A stretch of 42,198 nucleotides of DNA from an uncultured Eubacteriales bacterium (GTDB taxonomy: Bacteria; Bacillota; Clostridia; Christensenellales; Aristaeellaceae), in assembly GCA_900553265.1 (NCBI GenBank), contig USDD01000009.1, positions 1-42,198 on the forward strand. The letters are read 5' to 3'. This document shows, piece by piece, positions 31,614 through 40,375 of this stretch. The translations under genes were made by a program, and so were the position numbers. The notes beneath the pieces are model-generated. The model did no database searches and was not told the DNA's origin. It saw only the letters and a list, made by a program, of their open reading frames with translations. Position 1 is the first letter of the stretch. Each line of letters begins with the position of its first letter.

Positions 31614-32834
31614 TTACTTGTCGGCATGCCTGGCCATCATCTTGGCATAGACCTTGGTGGGCAGGCCGAAGAGGGTGATGAAGCCCGCGGAATCCGCCTG
31701 ATTGTAGACGTTCTCCTCCTCGAAGGTGGCGATCTCGGGATCGTACAGCGAGTAGGGGCTGGTCATGCCCGCGCCGATGATGTTGCCCTTGTAGAGCTTG
31801 AGCTTCACGGTGCCGGTCACGGTCTCCTGGGTCCTGGTGCAGAAGGCGGTCATGGCCTCGCGCAGCGGGGAGTACCACTGGCCGTTGTAGACCAGATCGG
31901 CGAACTCCAGCGCCATGCGCTGCTTGTAATGCATGGTGTACTTGTCCAGGCACAGCTGCTCGAGCATCTCGTGGGCGGTGTAGAGGATGGTTCCGCCGGG
32001 AGTCTCGTACACGCCGCGGCACTTCATGCCCACCAGACGGTTCTCCACGATGTCGATGATGCCCACGCCGTGCTTGCCGCCCAGCTCGTTGAGCTTCCAG
32101 ATCAGATCCACGGAATCCATCTTCTGGCCGTTCAGCGCCACCGGAACGCCCTTTTCAAAGTCGATGGAGACGTACTCGGCCTGATCGGGCGCTTCCTCGG
32201 GGCACACGCCCATCTCCATGTTGCCGGCGTACTTCGGCTCGTTGGCCGGATCCTCCAGCTCCAGACCCTCGTGGGACAGATGCCACAGGTTTTTGTCCTT
32301 GGAGTAGTTGGTCTCGCGGCTGATCTTCAGCGGCACGTTGTGCGCCTCGGCGTAGGCGATCTCCTCCTCGCGGCCCTTGATGTCCCAGATGCGCCAGGGC
32401 GCGATGACGGGCATGTCGGGCAGGAAGGCCTTGATGGCCAGCTCGAAGCGAACCTGATCGTTGCCCTTGCCGGTGCAGCCGTGGCAGATGGCGTCCGCGC
32501 CCTCGGCCTTGGCGATTTCGCACAGCCGCTTGGCGATGATGGGGCGGGCCATGGACGTGCCCAGCAGATAGACGTTTTCATACTTCGCGCCCATCTGAAC
32601 GCAGGGGATGATCACGTCGTCCACAAATTCCTTGCTCAGATCTTCCACATAAACCTTGCTCGCGCCGGTCTTGAGGGCCTTCTCCTCCAGACCGTCCAGC
32701 TCGCCCACCTGGCCGACGTTGCCCGAGACCGCGATGACCTCGCAGCCCTCGTAGTTTTCCTTCAGCCACGGAATGATGATGGAGGTGTCCAGTCCGCCGG
32801 AATAAGCCAGAACGATTTTCTTGAACTTCTTCAT
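31614..32834 (-). CDS. argG: Argininosuccinate synthase
   Basis: The 406-residue enzyme ligates citrulline and aspartate with ATP. The N-type ATP pyrophosphatase P-loop is AYSGGLDTSI (about 10-19). Substrate-binding motifs HGCTGKGNDQVRFE (about 119-132) and SHEGLELEDPANEP are intact. Together with argH it converts citrulline to arginine. The ATG at 32834 has an AGGAGAG-type ribosome site. A near-consensus promoter and possible ArgR boxes lie upstream. Confidence 0.97.
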   Translation of the reverse strand: MKKFKKIVLAYSGGLDTSIIIPWLKENYEGCEVIAVSGNVGQVGELDGLEEKALKTGASKVYVEDLSKEFVDDVIIPCVQMGAKYENVYLLGTSMARPIIAKRLCEIAKAEGADAICHGCTGKGNDQVRFELAIKAFLPDMPVIAPWRIWDIKGREEEIAYAEAHNVPLKISRETNYSKDKNLWHLSHEGLELEDPANEPKYAGNMEMGVCPEEAPDQAEYVSIDFEKGVPVALNGQKMDSVDLIWKLNELGGKHGVGIIDIVENRLVGMKCRGVYETPGGTILYTAHEMLEQLCLDKYTMHYKQRMALEFADLVYNGQWYSPLREAMTAFCTRTQETVTGTVKLKLYKGNIIGAGMTSPYSLYDPEIATFEEENVYNQADSAGFITLFGLPTKVYAKMMARHADK

Positions 32835-32892
32835 GGTATGCTCTCCTGTTGCGCCGGCATTGCGTCGGTGTGTTTTTGTTTTGATGTGTATT

Positions 32893-32920
32893 ATTATACG
32901 CTATTTTCCCCCAAAGTCAA
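32893..32920 (-). promoter_or_regulatory. Promoter of argGH
   Basis: TTGACT (32920-32915) and TATAAT (32898-32893) on the minus strand are separated by 16 bp. Confidence 0.75.
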
Positions 32921-32933
32921 GGATAAAATGGGG

Positions 32934-32984
32934 AATTCACGTATAATATTCGTTAAATAGCTGCATAATAATGTATATTATTCA
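32934..32984. promoter_or_regulatory. Candidate ArgR (ARG box-like) sites upstream of argG
   Basis: The AT-rich near-palindrome TGAATAATATACATTATTAT (minus strand, near 32984-32965) and a second element CGAATATTATACGTGAAT (about 32952-32935) resemble Bacillota ARG boxes (TGAATAATTATTCA-like). They lie upstream of the argG promoter and overlap the end of tadA. The position is unusual for repression, so confidence is low. Confidence 0.35.
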
Positions 32985-33427
32985 CTTCGACGCTCCGCGA
33001 AAAAATCGTCCAGCAGCGCGCGGCACTGATCCTCCAGCACGCCGCCGTCGCTTTTGCAGAAGTGGGAAAAGGCGGGGTCCTCACAGAGGCGATAGACGCT
33101 GCCCGCGCAGCCCTGCCCGGGATCCGGCGCGCCGTAGACCAGCCGGCCCACCCGCGCCATCAGAATGGCTCCGGCGCACATGGGACAGGGCTCCAGCGTG
33201 ACGTAGAGCGTGCATCGGTTCAGCCGCCAGTCGCCCACCGCCCGCGCCGCCGCCCGCAGCGCCGCGATCTCCGCGTGGGCGGTGGGATCGCCGGTGCGCT
33301 CGCGCTCGTTGTGCCCCCGGGCGACGATCCTTCCGTCCGCCGCGACCACGCAGCCCACGGGCAGCTCGCCCTCCCGCCGCGCAAGCTCCGCCTCGGCCAG
33401 CGCCGCGCGCATCATCTCCTCGTCCAT
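32978..33427 (-). CDS. tadA: tRNA-specific adenosine deaminase
   Basis: The 149-residue zinc deaminase has the catalytic HAE (H51, E53 in PTAHAEIAAL) and zinc Cys pair PCPMC (C81, C84). It converts A34 to inosine in tRNA(Arg)ACG. Length and sequence (MARVGRLVYGAPDPGQGCAGSVY) fit TadA rather than cytidine or guanine deaminases. The start at 33427 is the first Met of the conserved domain; an open frame extends further upstream without a good ribosome site. It is divergent from the sugar isomerase gene. Confidence 0.94.
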   Translation of the reverse strand: MDEEMMRAALAEAELARREGELPVGCVVAADGRIVARGHNERERTGDPTAHAEIAALRAAARAVGDWRLNRCTLYVTLEPCPMCAGAILMARVGRLVYGAPDPGQGCAGSVYRLCEDPAFSHFCKSDGGVLEDQCRALLDDFFAERRSE

Positions 33428-33569
33428 GCTCCGCACACTCCCTTCTTTTAAAGTATAGCACGTTTCGCCGCCGCGGCCAAGGGGCGCATAAATTTTCATA
33501 TAGCAGATGACTTTTGTATCGATCATATGGTATACTATGGAAAAATCGCTCTGTAAAGGAGAGAAAAAC
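33428..33569. promoter_or_regulatory. Divergent promoter region between tadA and the isomerase gene
   Basis: For tadA, TATACT lies at 33457-33452 (minus) with a weak TTGGCC 17 bp upstream. For the isomerase gene, TATACT lies near 33531-33536 (plus) with TGACTT 17 bp upstream. Both are moderate promoters. No operator was recognised. Confidence 0.5.
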
Positions 33570-34307
33570 ATGCTTTTGAAGGAAGTCGGATTGCAGCTGT
33601 ACTCGCTGCGGGAGGAGACGGAGAAGGATTTCTGCGCGACGGTGGAGAAGGTCGCGAAAATGGGCTACACGGGCGTGGAGTTCGCCGGCTACGGCGGGCT
33701 GAAGCCCGCGGCGCTGGCGCAGCTGCTGAAGGACAACGGCCTCGCCGCCTACGGCACCCACTTCGGCGCGCTGCCCAAGACCGACGCCGAGCTGGACGCG
33801 CAGATCGAGATGAACCTCGCGCTGGGCAATCCCTACCTGGTCTGCCCGTGGCACGACATGAAGACCCGGGACGACGCGCTGCGGCTGGCCGAGATCATGA
33901 ACGAGACCGCCGCGAAGCTGAAGCCTCACGGCCTGCGCCTGGGCTATCACAACCACGCCCACGAGTTCGCCAAGGATGGCGATGATACGCTGATGGACGT
34001 GCTGATGGAGAACACGGAGAAGGAAATCTTCGCCGAGTTCGATGTGTTCTGGGTGGCCTACGCGGGCTATGATCCTGTGGAATACATCCGCAAGTACGCC
34101 GGCCGCCAGCCGCTGATGCACCTGAAGGAGCTGGCCGCCGACCGCAGGGCCAACGTGGAGCTGGGCACGGGCGTCCTCGATTTCGCCGCCATCATCCGCG
34201 CGGGCCAGCAGGCCGGCACCGAGCACTTCATCATCGAGCAGGAGGAATACACCCTGCCCCCGCTGGAGAGCTGCAAGGCCAGTCTGGACGCGGTATTAAG
34301 GCTGTAA
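33570..34307 (+). CDS. Sugar phosphate isomerase/epimerase (AP endonuclease family 2 TIM barrel)
   Basis: The 245-residue TIM barrel has the family opening LLKEVGLQLYSLREE and metal ligands in GYHNHAHEF (about 131-139), EFDVFWV (about 157-163), HLKEL and the late EQEEY. Relatives epimerise or isomerise keto sugars or inositol derivatives (IolE/IolH-like). The substrate is unknown. AAGGAG lies eight bases before the ATG. It stands next to decayed glycosidase and LacI-type genes and may be the survivor of a sugar-utilisation locus. Confidence 0.88.
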   Translation: MLLKEVGLQLYSLREETEKDFCATVEKVAKMGYTGVEFAGYGGLKPAALAQLLKDNGLAAYGTHFGALPKTDAELDAQIEMNLALGNPYLVCPWHDMKTRDDALRLAEIMNETAAKLKPHGLRLGYHNHAHEFAKDGDDTLMDVLMENTEKEIFAEFDVFWVAYAGYDPVEYIRKYAGRQPLMHLKELAADRRANVELGTGVLDFAAIIRAGQQAGTEHFIIEQEEYTLPPLESCKASLDAVLRL

Positions 34308-34309
34308 AA

Positions 34310-34853
34310 GGGCGGCGGGAAGCGAGATCCCCCGGAAGGCTCCGACAGACGAAGGCGCAACCTCTTGTGGATCGCCAGCTTTTTCAAATTCATCACAGCA
34401 AATTTGAGCTTGACTCAGGCGGTAACCGCGGTCAGCCCTCAATATGGCGTATAACGCATGGCGTGTTTTTTCCTTCGTGTCGGCAAAGACGCGCTCAATG
34501 GTCTGCGAACGCAGCGCGTAGGTTTCCCTGCCAATCGGCGAATGCCGCACGTCCTCCGCGCGTTCTATGTAGTCGTGCCAGACATGCCGCGCCACGGTCT
34601 TTGTACACTGCTGATTTTCAGTATACCCCAGAAACCAGCGATACGTCACGTTCACTTCCGCATCCCGCATGGTCTGACGCAGCGAATGGATTCCGAACAG
34701 ATGCTTGAACAGCATCACAGGGTCGCAGCCTGGCCGGCCGTTGTTCTCGCAGTATAAATCCTCCGCAAGCTCATAGATGTGCGAAAAATCCACCGCCGCG
34801 TCGATTTTCCGCAGCAGATGCTCCCGCGGCGCCAGCATATCCGTGCACGGCAT
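34310..34853 (-). pseudogene. IS1182-type transposase remnant
   Basis: The head (MLAPREHLLRKIDAAVDFSHIYELAEDLYCENNGRPGCDP, then HLFGIHSLRQTMRDAEVNVTYRWFLGY) is the N-terminal DUF772-like part of IS1182 transposases. It is joined directly to a C-terminal part (RHSPIGRETYALRSQTIERVFADTKEKTRH), so roughly 250 residues containing most of the DDE core are deleted. A one-base frameshift near 34410-34420 then moves the final KLKFAVMNLKKLAIHKR into another frame. Clearly inactive; terminal inverted repeats were not found. Confidence 0.85.
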
Positions 34854-34897
34854 TTCGATTGCCTGCCGCTGCTTCGTTTCTTTATTTCCACAGCCGC

Positions 34898-35167
34898 TCA
34901 GGCTCTGCCGTCTCTGCGCAAATGCAGTGTGAGAATCTGCCACGGCCCGAAGGTCAGCTCAGTTCCGCCGGGCTCCTGCATCGGCCGCTCGTCCATGGTG
35001 ACGCGCCGCACGTCGCCGTCGAAACCCAGGCAGGTCGTCACCGGCTGTGCGGACAGGTTCACCAGCCGCAGAATCCAGCCCTCGCCGCTCTCCGCCGCCT
35101 TCAGCGCGGAAACGCAGACGCGCGGATCATCAATGCGGATCCCCTCTATATGCGTAGGTGCAGACAT
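34898..35167 (-). pseudogene. Fragment of a GH38-like alpha-mannosidase C-terminus
   Basis: An 89-residue open frame resembles the extreme C-terminal beta-domain of GH38 enzymes (DDPRVCVSALKAAESGEGWILRLVNLSAQPVTTCLGF, ending in FGPWQILTLHLRRDG). No catalytic part is present. The upstream end runs into the LacI-type fragment in a different frame near 35150, so the join is a deletion scar. Confidence 0.6.
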
Positions 35168-35858
35168 TCAGTGAATCGCGCCGATAATATCGGCAATTCT
35201 GATGCGTGATGATTTCGAGCTTTGCGTGTACGAGACTGCTCCTGGGGCGGATTCCCTGGACTAGAAAATCATACAGCAGCCGCACGCAGAGCATTCCCTG
35301 CCGGGTCGGCCCCTGGGCGATAACCGCCGAGATTACCCTCTTGTCCAGATAGGAGAGCACCTCCTCGGACGTGTCGAAGCCCACCAGCAAGATCTTCTCC
35401 GCCATTTCGGCGTCCTCGATCGCCCGGGCGACGTTCTCCATCTGCCCGTAGGACATGAACAGTGCGTCCGGACTTTCGCTCTGAATCAGCTTCAGCGTGT
35501 CCTCATACACGCCCTCTCCGGTTCGGGAAAAGCTGTACGGGCCGAGAATCTCGATTTCCGGATAGCGGCCGATTTCCTCGCGGAAGCCGGTGAGCTTCTG
35601 CGGAATCATATTCCCTCGATCCGGGAAAATGATCGGCGCGACGCGGCCGCGGCCCTTCATCATCTGCCCCAGCAGCTCCGCCGCCAGCCGGCCCGCCTGC
35701 ACGTAATCGCTGCCCACATAGCAAAGGCGGCTGCTCTGAGGTACGTCGACGTTCAGAAGCAGCGTCTGCACGTTCTGTGCCGACATCTTGTCCACCGTCG
35801 GCGCGACGACCTCCGGATCGCACGGCGCAAGCACAATTCCCTTCCCGCCCCGCGCCAT
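35130..35858 (-). pseudogene. Truncated LacI-type sugar-binding domain
   Basis: About 240 residues of a type 1 periplasmic-binding/LacI core are present (GIVLAPCDPEVVAPTVDKM, LLLNVDVPQSSRLCYVGSDYVQAGRLAAELL, PDALFMSYGQMENVARAIED, ISAVIAQGPTRQGMLCVRLLYDFL). The DNA-binding head and the first strands of the core, about 110 residues, are missing. The open frame is joined at about 35855 to a GH2 fragment in another frame. It could also be a substrate-binding protein lacking its signal peptide; either way it is incomplete. Confidence 0.75.
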
Positions 35859-36552
35859 CCATTTCCAGCGTCCAACGGGCGCGATACAGTGCAGGATGCT
35901 CCGCCGACCAGAGCCGGGGTGCGTCCACCCGCCATTCCTGCGACCACGCGTTGTCGCCGGCCCGAAGCGCAGTTCTCTCCTGCAGCGTGCAGACCGGCGC
36001 GCCGTCCGGATCGAAGAGAGTCAACGTCGAAAGCGCCGTTCCGTCCGCCTGCGCGCGAATCTCCGCGTCCATGCGGAGCGCTCCTTCCGCGTCGCCATCC
36101 GCGGCAGCGCGGCGGACAGGCAGTGGCGCCGCGGTCTCCAGCGCGACGTCGTCCCACAGGCCGCCAAAGGTCGCCAGCACGTCCGGAATGAAGCCGGACA
36201 GCACCTGGTGGAGCGGATAGGCGTCGTTTGAATCGTAACCGGGCTTTGTCACCACGACCGTCAGTTCGTTTTCGCCCTCCCGCAGCGCGTCGCGGGTATC
36301 CACCCAGAAGCCGTCCCAGAGTCCCTCGTGTCCGCCCAGCGAAACATCGTTGAGCGAAATCTCGCAGGCATAGCTAACGCCGCTGAAGAACAGCTCCGCC
36401 GGCTCTCTCTTCTCCAGACGGAACGTCCGGCGATAGCGCACCGGCCGTGCCTCGTCCCATCGCCCCAGTTCCCGGTCAAAGCAGCCCGGCACCGTCCGCA
36501 TCTCGCCGTCCGGCATGCGTGCTTCCCATCCTCCGTTCAAATCCAGTCTCAA
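35859..36552 (-). pseudogene. Truncated GH2-type glycosidase N-terminus
   Basis: About 230 residues of the sugar-binding jelly roll and start of the immunoglobulin-like domain of a GH2 enzyme (beta-galactosidase/beta-glucuronidase type) are present: LDLNGGWEARMPDGEMRTVPGCF, RYRRTFRLEK, GVSYACEISLND, GFWVDTRDALREGENELTVVV and GGLWDDVALE. The TIM-barrel catalytic domain is lost at the join with the LacI-type fragment. The start appears to be TTG at 36552 with GGAGG six bases upstream, and a promoter is still present. Confidence 0.8.
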
Positions 36553-36596
36553 GCTCGTCCTCCGTTCTGCACGCGTGTGTATTTTATTCTGCGCGC

Positions 36597-36626
36597 ATTA
36601 TATCACGCTGCACGAGGCTGTATCAA
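36597..36626 (-). promoter_or_regulatory. Promoter upstream of the GH2 remnant
   Basis: TTGATA (36626-36621) and TATAAT (36602-36597) on the minus strand are separated by 18 bp. The relict gene string may therefore still be transcribed. Confidence 0.6.
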
Positions 36627-36644
36627 TCATCTTTGCCCGCCAAC

Positions 36645-36683
36645 AAAAACCCGGCGGCCCGAACGTCGCCGTTCGAACCGCCG
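36645..36683 (-). terminator. Terminator of the DUF421-DUF4363 unit
   Basis: CGGCGG (36652-36657) pairs with CCGCCG (36678-36683), with an inner GAACG/CGTTC stem, followed by GGGTTTTTG on the minus strand. Confidence 0.85.
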
Positions 36684-36698
36684 TGCGAAAACAGGTTT

Positions 36699-37082
36699 TC
36701 AGCACAGATTGCTCCACGTCAGCTTTTCCTGATCCATCAGGTGGTCGATGCCCTCGCCGATGAGGGCCACGGCGGTGTAGAAGTCCTCCGCGTCGGTGTA
36801 GTCCATGCAGATGCGCGCCTCGATGATATGCTCGCCCACGTTGTGCAGATCCTCGTGGTCGCAGAGGACTTCCAGTATTCCCCGATACTCGTCCCAGTAG
36901 GTAGCCAGGGCGACGAGGCCGTCCCGCGCGGCGGTCTCGTCGCCCTTCTCCATAGCCATGTGAATTTCCGTGTTCATGTCGTGGGCGCGGGTCAGCAGGC
37001 GATCGATGACGATCTGGGAGGCCGTGCAGACGGCCACGCAGACCAGCAGCGTCGCGAGCGTGAGAATCAGCAGCCGCCGCAC
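36699..37082 (-). CDS. DUF4363 family protein
   Basis: The 127-residue protein has an N-terminal membrane helix (about 3-24, LLILTLATLLVCVAVCTAS) and a helical extracytoplasmic domain with the family features MNTEIHMAMEKGD and WDEYRGILEVLCDHEDLHNVGEHI. DUF4363 proteins commonly follow DUF421 genes in clostridial genomes; the function is unknown. The start is GTG at 37082, one base after the DUF421 stop, preceded by GGTGGGGTGG. An upstream in-frame start at 37118 would overlap the neighbour. Confidence 0.82.
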   Translation of the reverse strand: MRRLLILTLATLLVCVAVCTASQIVIDRLLTRAHDMNTEIHMAMEKGDETAARDGLVALATYWDEYRGILEVLCDHEDLHNVGEHIIEARICMDYTDAEDFYTAVALIGEGIDHLMDQEKLTWSNLC

Positions 37083-37083
37083 G

Positions 37084-37800
37084 TCACCACCCCACCTTCG
37101 CCGGGTCCTGCGCCGCAAAGGTCTGCACGCCGCCGCCGCGCAGCTGAAGCAGCATCTCGCCTTTAGTGCTCAGGCTGGCCAGATACACGCCCTCGGCGCT
37201 CAGGCCGCGCCGGGAGAGCTGCGCGGCGAGCCACTTTTCGTCGTGGCCGGACTGCTTGAGATTGTCCGGCTGAATCCGCCCGTCCATGATGAGGATCATG
37301 GGCATGCCCTCGTAGCCGGGGTCGACGCCCATCTCTCCCGTCTGCACCGGTCTCAGATCCGACCGCGGAAAGGCCGAAATGCCGCCGTTGGCCTCCACCA
37401 CCGCCGTGCCCACCTCCGCCGGATCCAGAAAGCCCGCGCCCCGGAGGCCCTCCAGCAGATCGGACAGGCTCAGGCACAGCCGGTTCAGCTCGGCCTGATT
37501 GATCACGCCCTTGGAGATCACCAGCGCCGGCCGGCCGGACACCACGGCGCGCACCCTGTCCGACCGCAGCGAGGCCAGCGTGATGATTCCGTGCACTACC
37601 ACCATGGCCGCCACGGGCAGAAGGCCGTGGAGCAGCGGCGTGGACACGCTCTCCATGGGCGCGGAGATGACGTCCGCCAGCAGAATGGTCATGGCGAATT
37701 CGTAGGGCTGAAACTGGCCCAGCTGGCGCTTGCCCAGCGCGCGCATGACCAGAATCATCACCGCGTAGAGTATCATTCCCCGAAAAAACAGCGTGAACAT
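37084..37800 (-). CDS. DUF421 family membrane protein (YetF-like)
   Basis: The 238-residue protein has three N-terminal membrane helices with MRALGKRQLGQFQPYEFAMTILLADVISAPM (about 19-49), then a soluble YetF domain with VSGRPALVISKGVINQAELNRLCLSLSDLLEGLR. Members influence spore or envelope properties in Bacillus, but their activity is unresolved. AAGGAGG lies eight bases before 37800. Co-transcribed with the DUF4363 gene. Confidence 0.9.
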   Translation of the reverse strand: MFTLFFRGMILYAVMILVMRALGKRQLGQFQPYEFAMTILLADVISAPMESVSTPLLHGLLPVAAMVVVHGIITLASLRSDRVRAVVSGRPALVISKGVINQAELNRLCLSLSDLLEGLRGAGFLDPAEVGTAVVEANGGISAFPRSDLRPVQTGEMGVDPGYEGMPMILIMDGRIQPDNLKQSGHDEKWLAAQLSRRGLSAEGVYLASLSTKGEMLLQLRGGGVQTFAAQDPAKVGW

Positions 37801-37884
37801 CCCTGTGCCCTCCTTGTCGCTGCGTATCTTTTCCAATCTTCCCGAAAAACATGCGCTTTCGCCCATTTCCCGCCGCATTCCGAC

Positions 37885-37913
37885 TTGATTTTCCGGCAGA
37901 AAAAGGGTATCAT
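37885..37913 (+). promoter_or_regulatory. Promoter of the zinc-ribbon gene
   Basis: TTGATT (37885-37890) and TATCAT (37908-37913) are separated by 17 bp. Confidence 0.7.
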
Positions 37914-37964
37914 TGTATTGTAAAATTGTGTGATTTATCGGCATTGCCGCAAGGAGGGCTGGAC

Positions 37965-38534
37965 ATGGATTTTCTGAACGATCTTGGCAAGAAGTTTACG
38001 CAGGCCGCGCGCAGCGTGCAGGCCTTCACCCGCGAATCGACGGAGAGCACCCGCCTTTCCTCCGCCCTGCGCGACGCGCGGGACGAGCTGGATTCCCTTT
38101 ACGCCGAGCTGGGCCGCGCATGCTACGAGCAGCACACCCGCCCCGAGAGCGAGATTCCCGCCGACCTGTTCGACCGCGTGCGCGCCGCGCTGGAGCGTGT
38201 GGACGAGCTGTCCGCCCGCAGGGAGCGCAGGGCGCGCTGTCCCGGCTGCGGCGCGGTGCAGCCCATCGAGGCGCGCTTCTGCTCCAACTGCGGCCGCCGC
38301 ATGCCCGAGGACGCGCCCGTGCCCATCGAAGCCGACGACGAGGACGGCCAGTACTGTCCCGAGTGCGGCGCGATGCGCAGGGACGACGCGGACTTCTGCG
38401 CCGTCTGCGGCCATTCCTTCGCCGAAGCGCCCGCGCCGGAGCTCCCCGCGCCGGAGGTTCCCGACGCGCCCGATCCCACCCGGCCCGAGCCGCTGGAGGA
38501 GCCCGAAGCCTCCGACGAGCCCTACGGCGAATAA
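37965..38534 (+). CDS. Double zinc-ribbon protein
   Basis: The protein has 189 residues. A helical first half (DFLNDLGKKFTQAARSVQAFTRESTESTRLSSALRDARDELDSLYAELGRACYEQH) resembles the start of other clostridial zinc-ribbon proteins. Two CxxC zinc ribbons follow (CPGCGAVQPIEARFCSNCGRR at about 93-113; CPECGAMRRDDADFCAVCGHS at about 130-150), and the tail is acidic and Pro-rich. No enzyme motif is visible. AAGGAGG lies eight bases before the ATG. It is probably co-transcribed with the CapA-like gene 36 bp downstream. Confidence 0.85.
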   Translation: MDFLNDLGKKFTQAARSVQAFTRESTESTRLSSALRDARDELDSLYAELGRACYEQHTRPESEIPADLFDRVRAALERVDELSARRERRARCPGCGAVQPIEARFCSNCGRRMPEDAPVPIEADDEDGQYCPECGAMRRDDADFCAVCGHSFAEAPAPELPAPEVPDAPDPTRPEPLEEPEASDEPYGE

Positions 38535-38570
38535 TCCCTCTCTACCAAAGATAACGGAGGTCTTCTTTCC

Positions 38571-40076
38571 ATGCAGCAGCGTCCCAACCGACCCGTTTCC
38601 CGCAGCGCGCGCCCCTCTCAGGCGACCCGCCGGCCCGATCCCGCCCGGCGCAGCGCCGCTTCGCCCAACCGTCCCGTCCGGCGCCGGCTGACCCGGCGCG
38701 AAATCGAGATGCTCCGCCGCCGCCGCAGGCGGGAGAAGATTCGCAACATCGCCCTGCTGGCCTTCATCGTCGTGCTCATCGTCGGCGTGTCGGCCTGGGT
38801 GCTGCGCCCGCGGGACAACACCCGCTCGGTCATCGCCCGCGCGCCGGGCGATCCCACCGCCGCGCCCGCAGTCACCGAAGCGCCCGCCGAAACGCCCGCG
38901 CCCACGGAGGCTCCCGCGGAAACGGAGGCTCCTGCGGAAACCGAAGCCCCCGCGGAGGCTCCCGCCGAAACGGCTCAGCCGTCGGCGCTGGCCGGCGCGG
39001 AGCAGCGGACGAATCTGCGCTCGGTGCATTTCCGCGTCACCGGCGACCTGATGGTCACCGACGATCAGCTGAATTACGCCAAAATCGCCGGCAGCGGCAG
39101 CGGCTACAACTTCGAGCCCTGCTTCGACCTGATTCGCGAATCGCTGCAGAATGCCGACTACACCATGGGCAACATGGAGACCACCATCGGCAAGTATACC
39201 AACAGCAAGGGCCAGAGCAAGGACTACTCGGGCTATCCGCTGTTCAACAGCCCCGAATCCCTGCTGGACGCGGCGAAGAACGCGGGCTACGATTTCTTCA
39301 CGCTGGCCAACAACCACATGCTCGACCGCTGGTTCGACGGCATGAAGAACACGGTGGGCTGGATCGAGCAGTACGGCTTTGCCCACGTAGGCGCGTATCG
39401 CACTCAGGAGGAGCGCAACACTCCGGTGGTCATCGAGATCGGCGGAATCAAGTTCGGCTTCGTGGCCTACACCCACTCCACCAACACCCAGGAGCGCGTC
39501 TGCGACGAGGCCGCGCAGATTTACGGCGTGCCCTATCTCTACAAGGCCGACATCGAGGGCGACATCCAGAAGCTGCGCGCCGCGGGCGCGGAGGTGGTCA
39601 TCGCCTTCCCCCACTGGGGCGAGGAGTACGTGCGCGAGCCCGACGCGAACCAGCAGAAGTACTGCAAGCGTCTGGCCCAGGCCGGCGCGGACGTCATCCT
39701 CGGCAGCCATTCCCACACCGTCGAGCCCATGGGCTTCTTCGACATCACCGACAATTCCGGAAAGCAGAAGCGCGTGTTCGCCATCTATTCGCTGGGCAAT
39801 TTCCTCAGCTCCCACACGCTGCAATACACCGATTCGGGCATCATTCTGGACTTCACCGTGCAGGAGCAGCCCGACGGCAGCTTCGCCTGCACCAACGTCG
39901 GCTACGTGCCCACCTACTGCTGGCAGACGGGCAATTCGCTGACCATCGTGCCCACGGCGAAGTATCTGAACAATCCGCCCTCGGGCATGGACTCCGCGTC
40001 CTACGCCCGCATGAAGGAGACCTACGTCGAAACCACCACGCTGCTGGGCAGCGAGTTCACCGTTCTGGAGAGCTGA
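38571..40076 (+). CDS. CapA-like metallophosphatase-fold surface protein
   Basis: The 501-residue protein has a basic Arg-rich cytoplasmic head (about 1-58) and one membrane helix (about 59-77, IALLAFIVVLIVGVSAWVL). A Pro/Ala/Glu/Thr linker of about 60 residues with repeats of TEAPAE follows, then a CapA/PgsA domain from about 150: VTGDLMVTDDQ, MGNMETTIG, TLANNHMLDRW, FPHWGEEYV, LGSHSHTVEPMG and YSLGNFLSS. CapA proteins take part in poly-gamma-glutamate or capsule synthesis, and many Clostridia encode solitary ones of uncertain role. No capB/capC genes are nearby. GGAGG lies ten bases before the ATG. Confidence 0.9.
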   Translation: MQQRPNRPVSRSARPSQATRRPDPARRSAASPNRPVRRRLTRREIEMLRRRRRREKIRNIALLAFIVVLIVGVSAWVLRPRDNTRSVIARAPGDPTAAPAVTEAPAETPAPTEAPAETEAPAETEAPAEAPAETAQPSALAGAEQRTNLRSVHFRVTGDLMVTDDQLNYAKIAGSGSGYNFEPCFDLIRESLQNADYTMGNMETTIGKYTNSKGQSKDYSGYPLFNSPESLLDAAKNAGYDFFTLANNHMLDRWFDGMKNTVGWIEQYGFAHVGAYRTQEERNTPVVIEIGGIKFGFVAYTHSTNTQERVCDEAAQIYGVPYLYKADIEGDIQKLRAAGAEVVIAFPHWGEEYVREPDANQQKYCKRLAQAGADVILGSHSHTVEPMGFFDITDNSGKQKRVFAIYSLGNFLSSHTLQYTDSGIILDFTVQEQPDGSFACTNVGYVPTYCWQTGNSLTIVPTAKYLNNPPSGMDSASYARMKETYVETTTLLGSEFTVLES

Positions 40077-40119
40077 GAACGGGCGGCGCGTTTCCGAAGG
40101 GAATCCTCTGCAGCAATTC

Positions 40120-40145
40120 CCGGCACGCCGCCTGCGGCGTGCCGG
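40120..40145 (+). terminator. Terminator after the CapA-like gene
   Basis: CCGGCACGCC (40120-40129) pairs with GGCGTGCCGG (40136-40145), followed by TTTCT. An outer CCTCTG/CAGAGG pair may extend it. Confidence 0.75.
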
Positions 40146-40375
40146 TTTCTCCAGAGGGACGGCAAAGGCGTATGTCAAAAGGTTCTCGCGCGGAAAACTT
40201 GCCGCGCGGCGGAAACGCCGTATGAACCGCGTGCGACCGGCGAGTGCAGCGGGCAAAGCCCCGCCGCGGCGCAAAGCTGCGCGTGGCCGACAGGCGTGGC
40301 GCAAAGCTGCTTCAGGCGCTTCTTCGTCGTTCTCCTCAAAACCGCTTCCCCAATCCATCTCCATCGGAGGCTTTC
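40146..40375. repeat. Hairpin- and repeat-rich ispE leader region
   Basis: This gap holds a 13-bp direct repeat GGCGCAAAGCTGC at 40268-40280 and 40298-40310, and several GC-rich inverted repeats (for example CGCGCGG and CCGCGCGG near 40190-40206). I found no convincing promoter and no small gene. The ispE ribosome site CGGAGG is at 40365-40370. Confidence 0.5.

Noticed and set aside
29553..32960. Very long open frame on the plus strand opposite VanZ, argH and argG
   Set aside because: It is antisense to clearly identified genes. It arises from GC-rich third positions, and its product is low-complexity Arg/His/Gln-rich sequence without domains.
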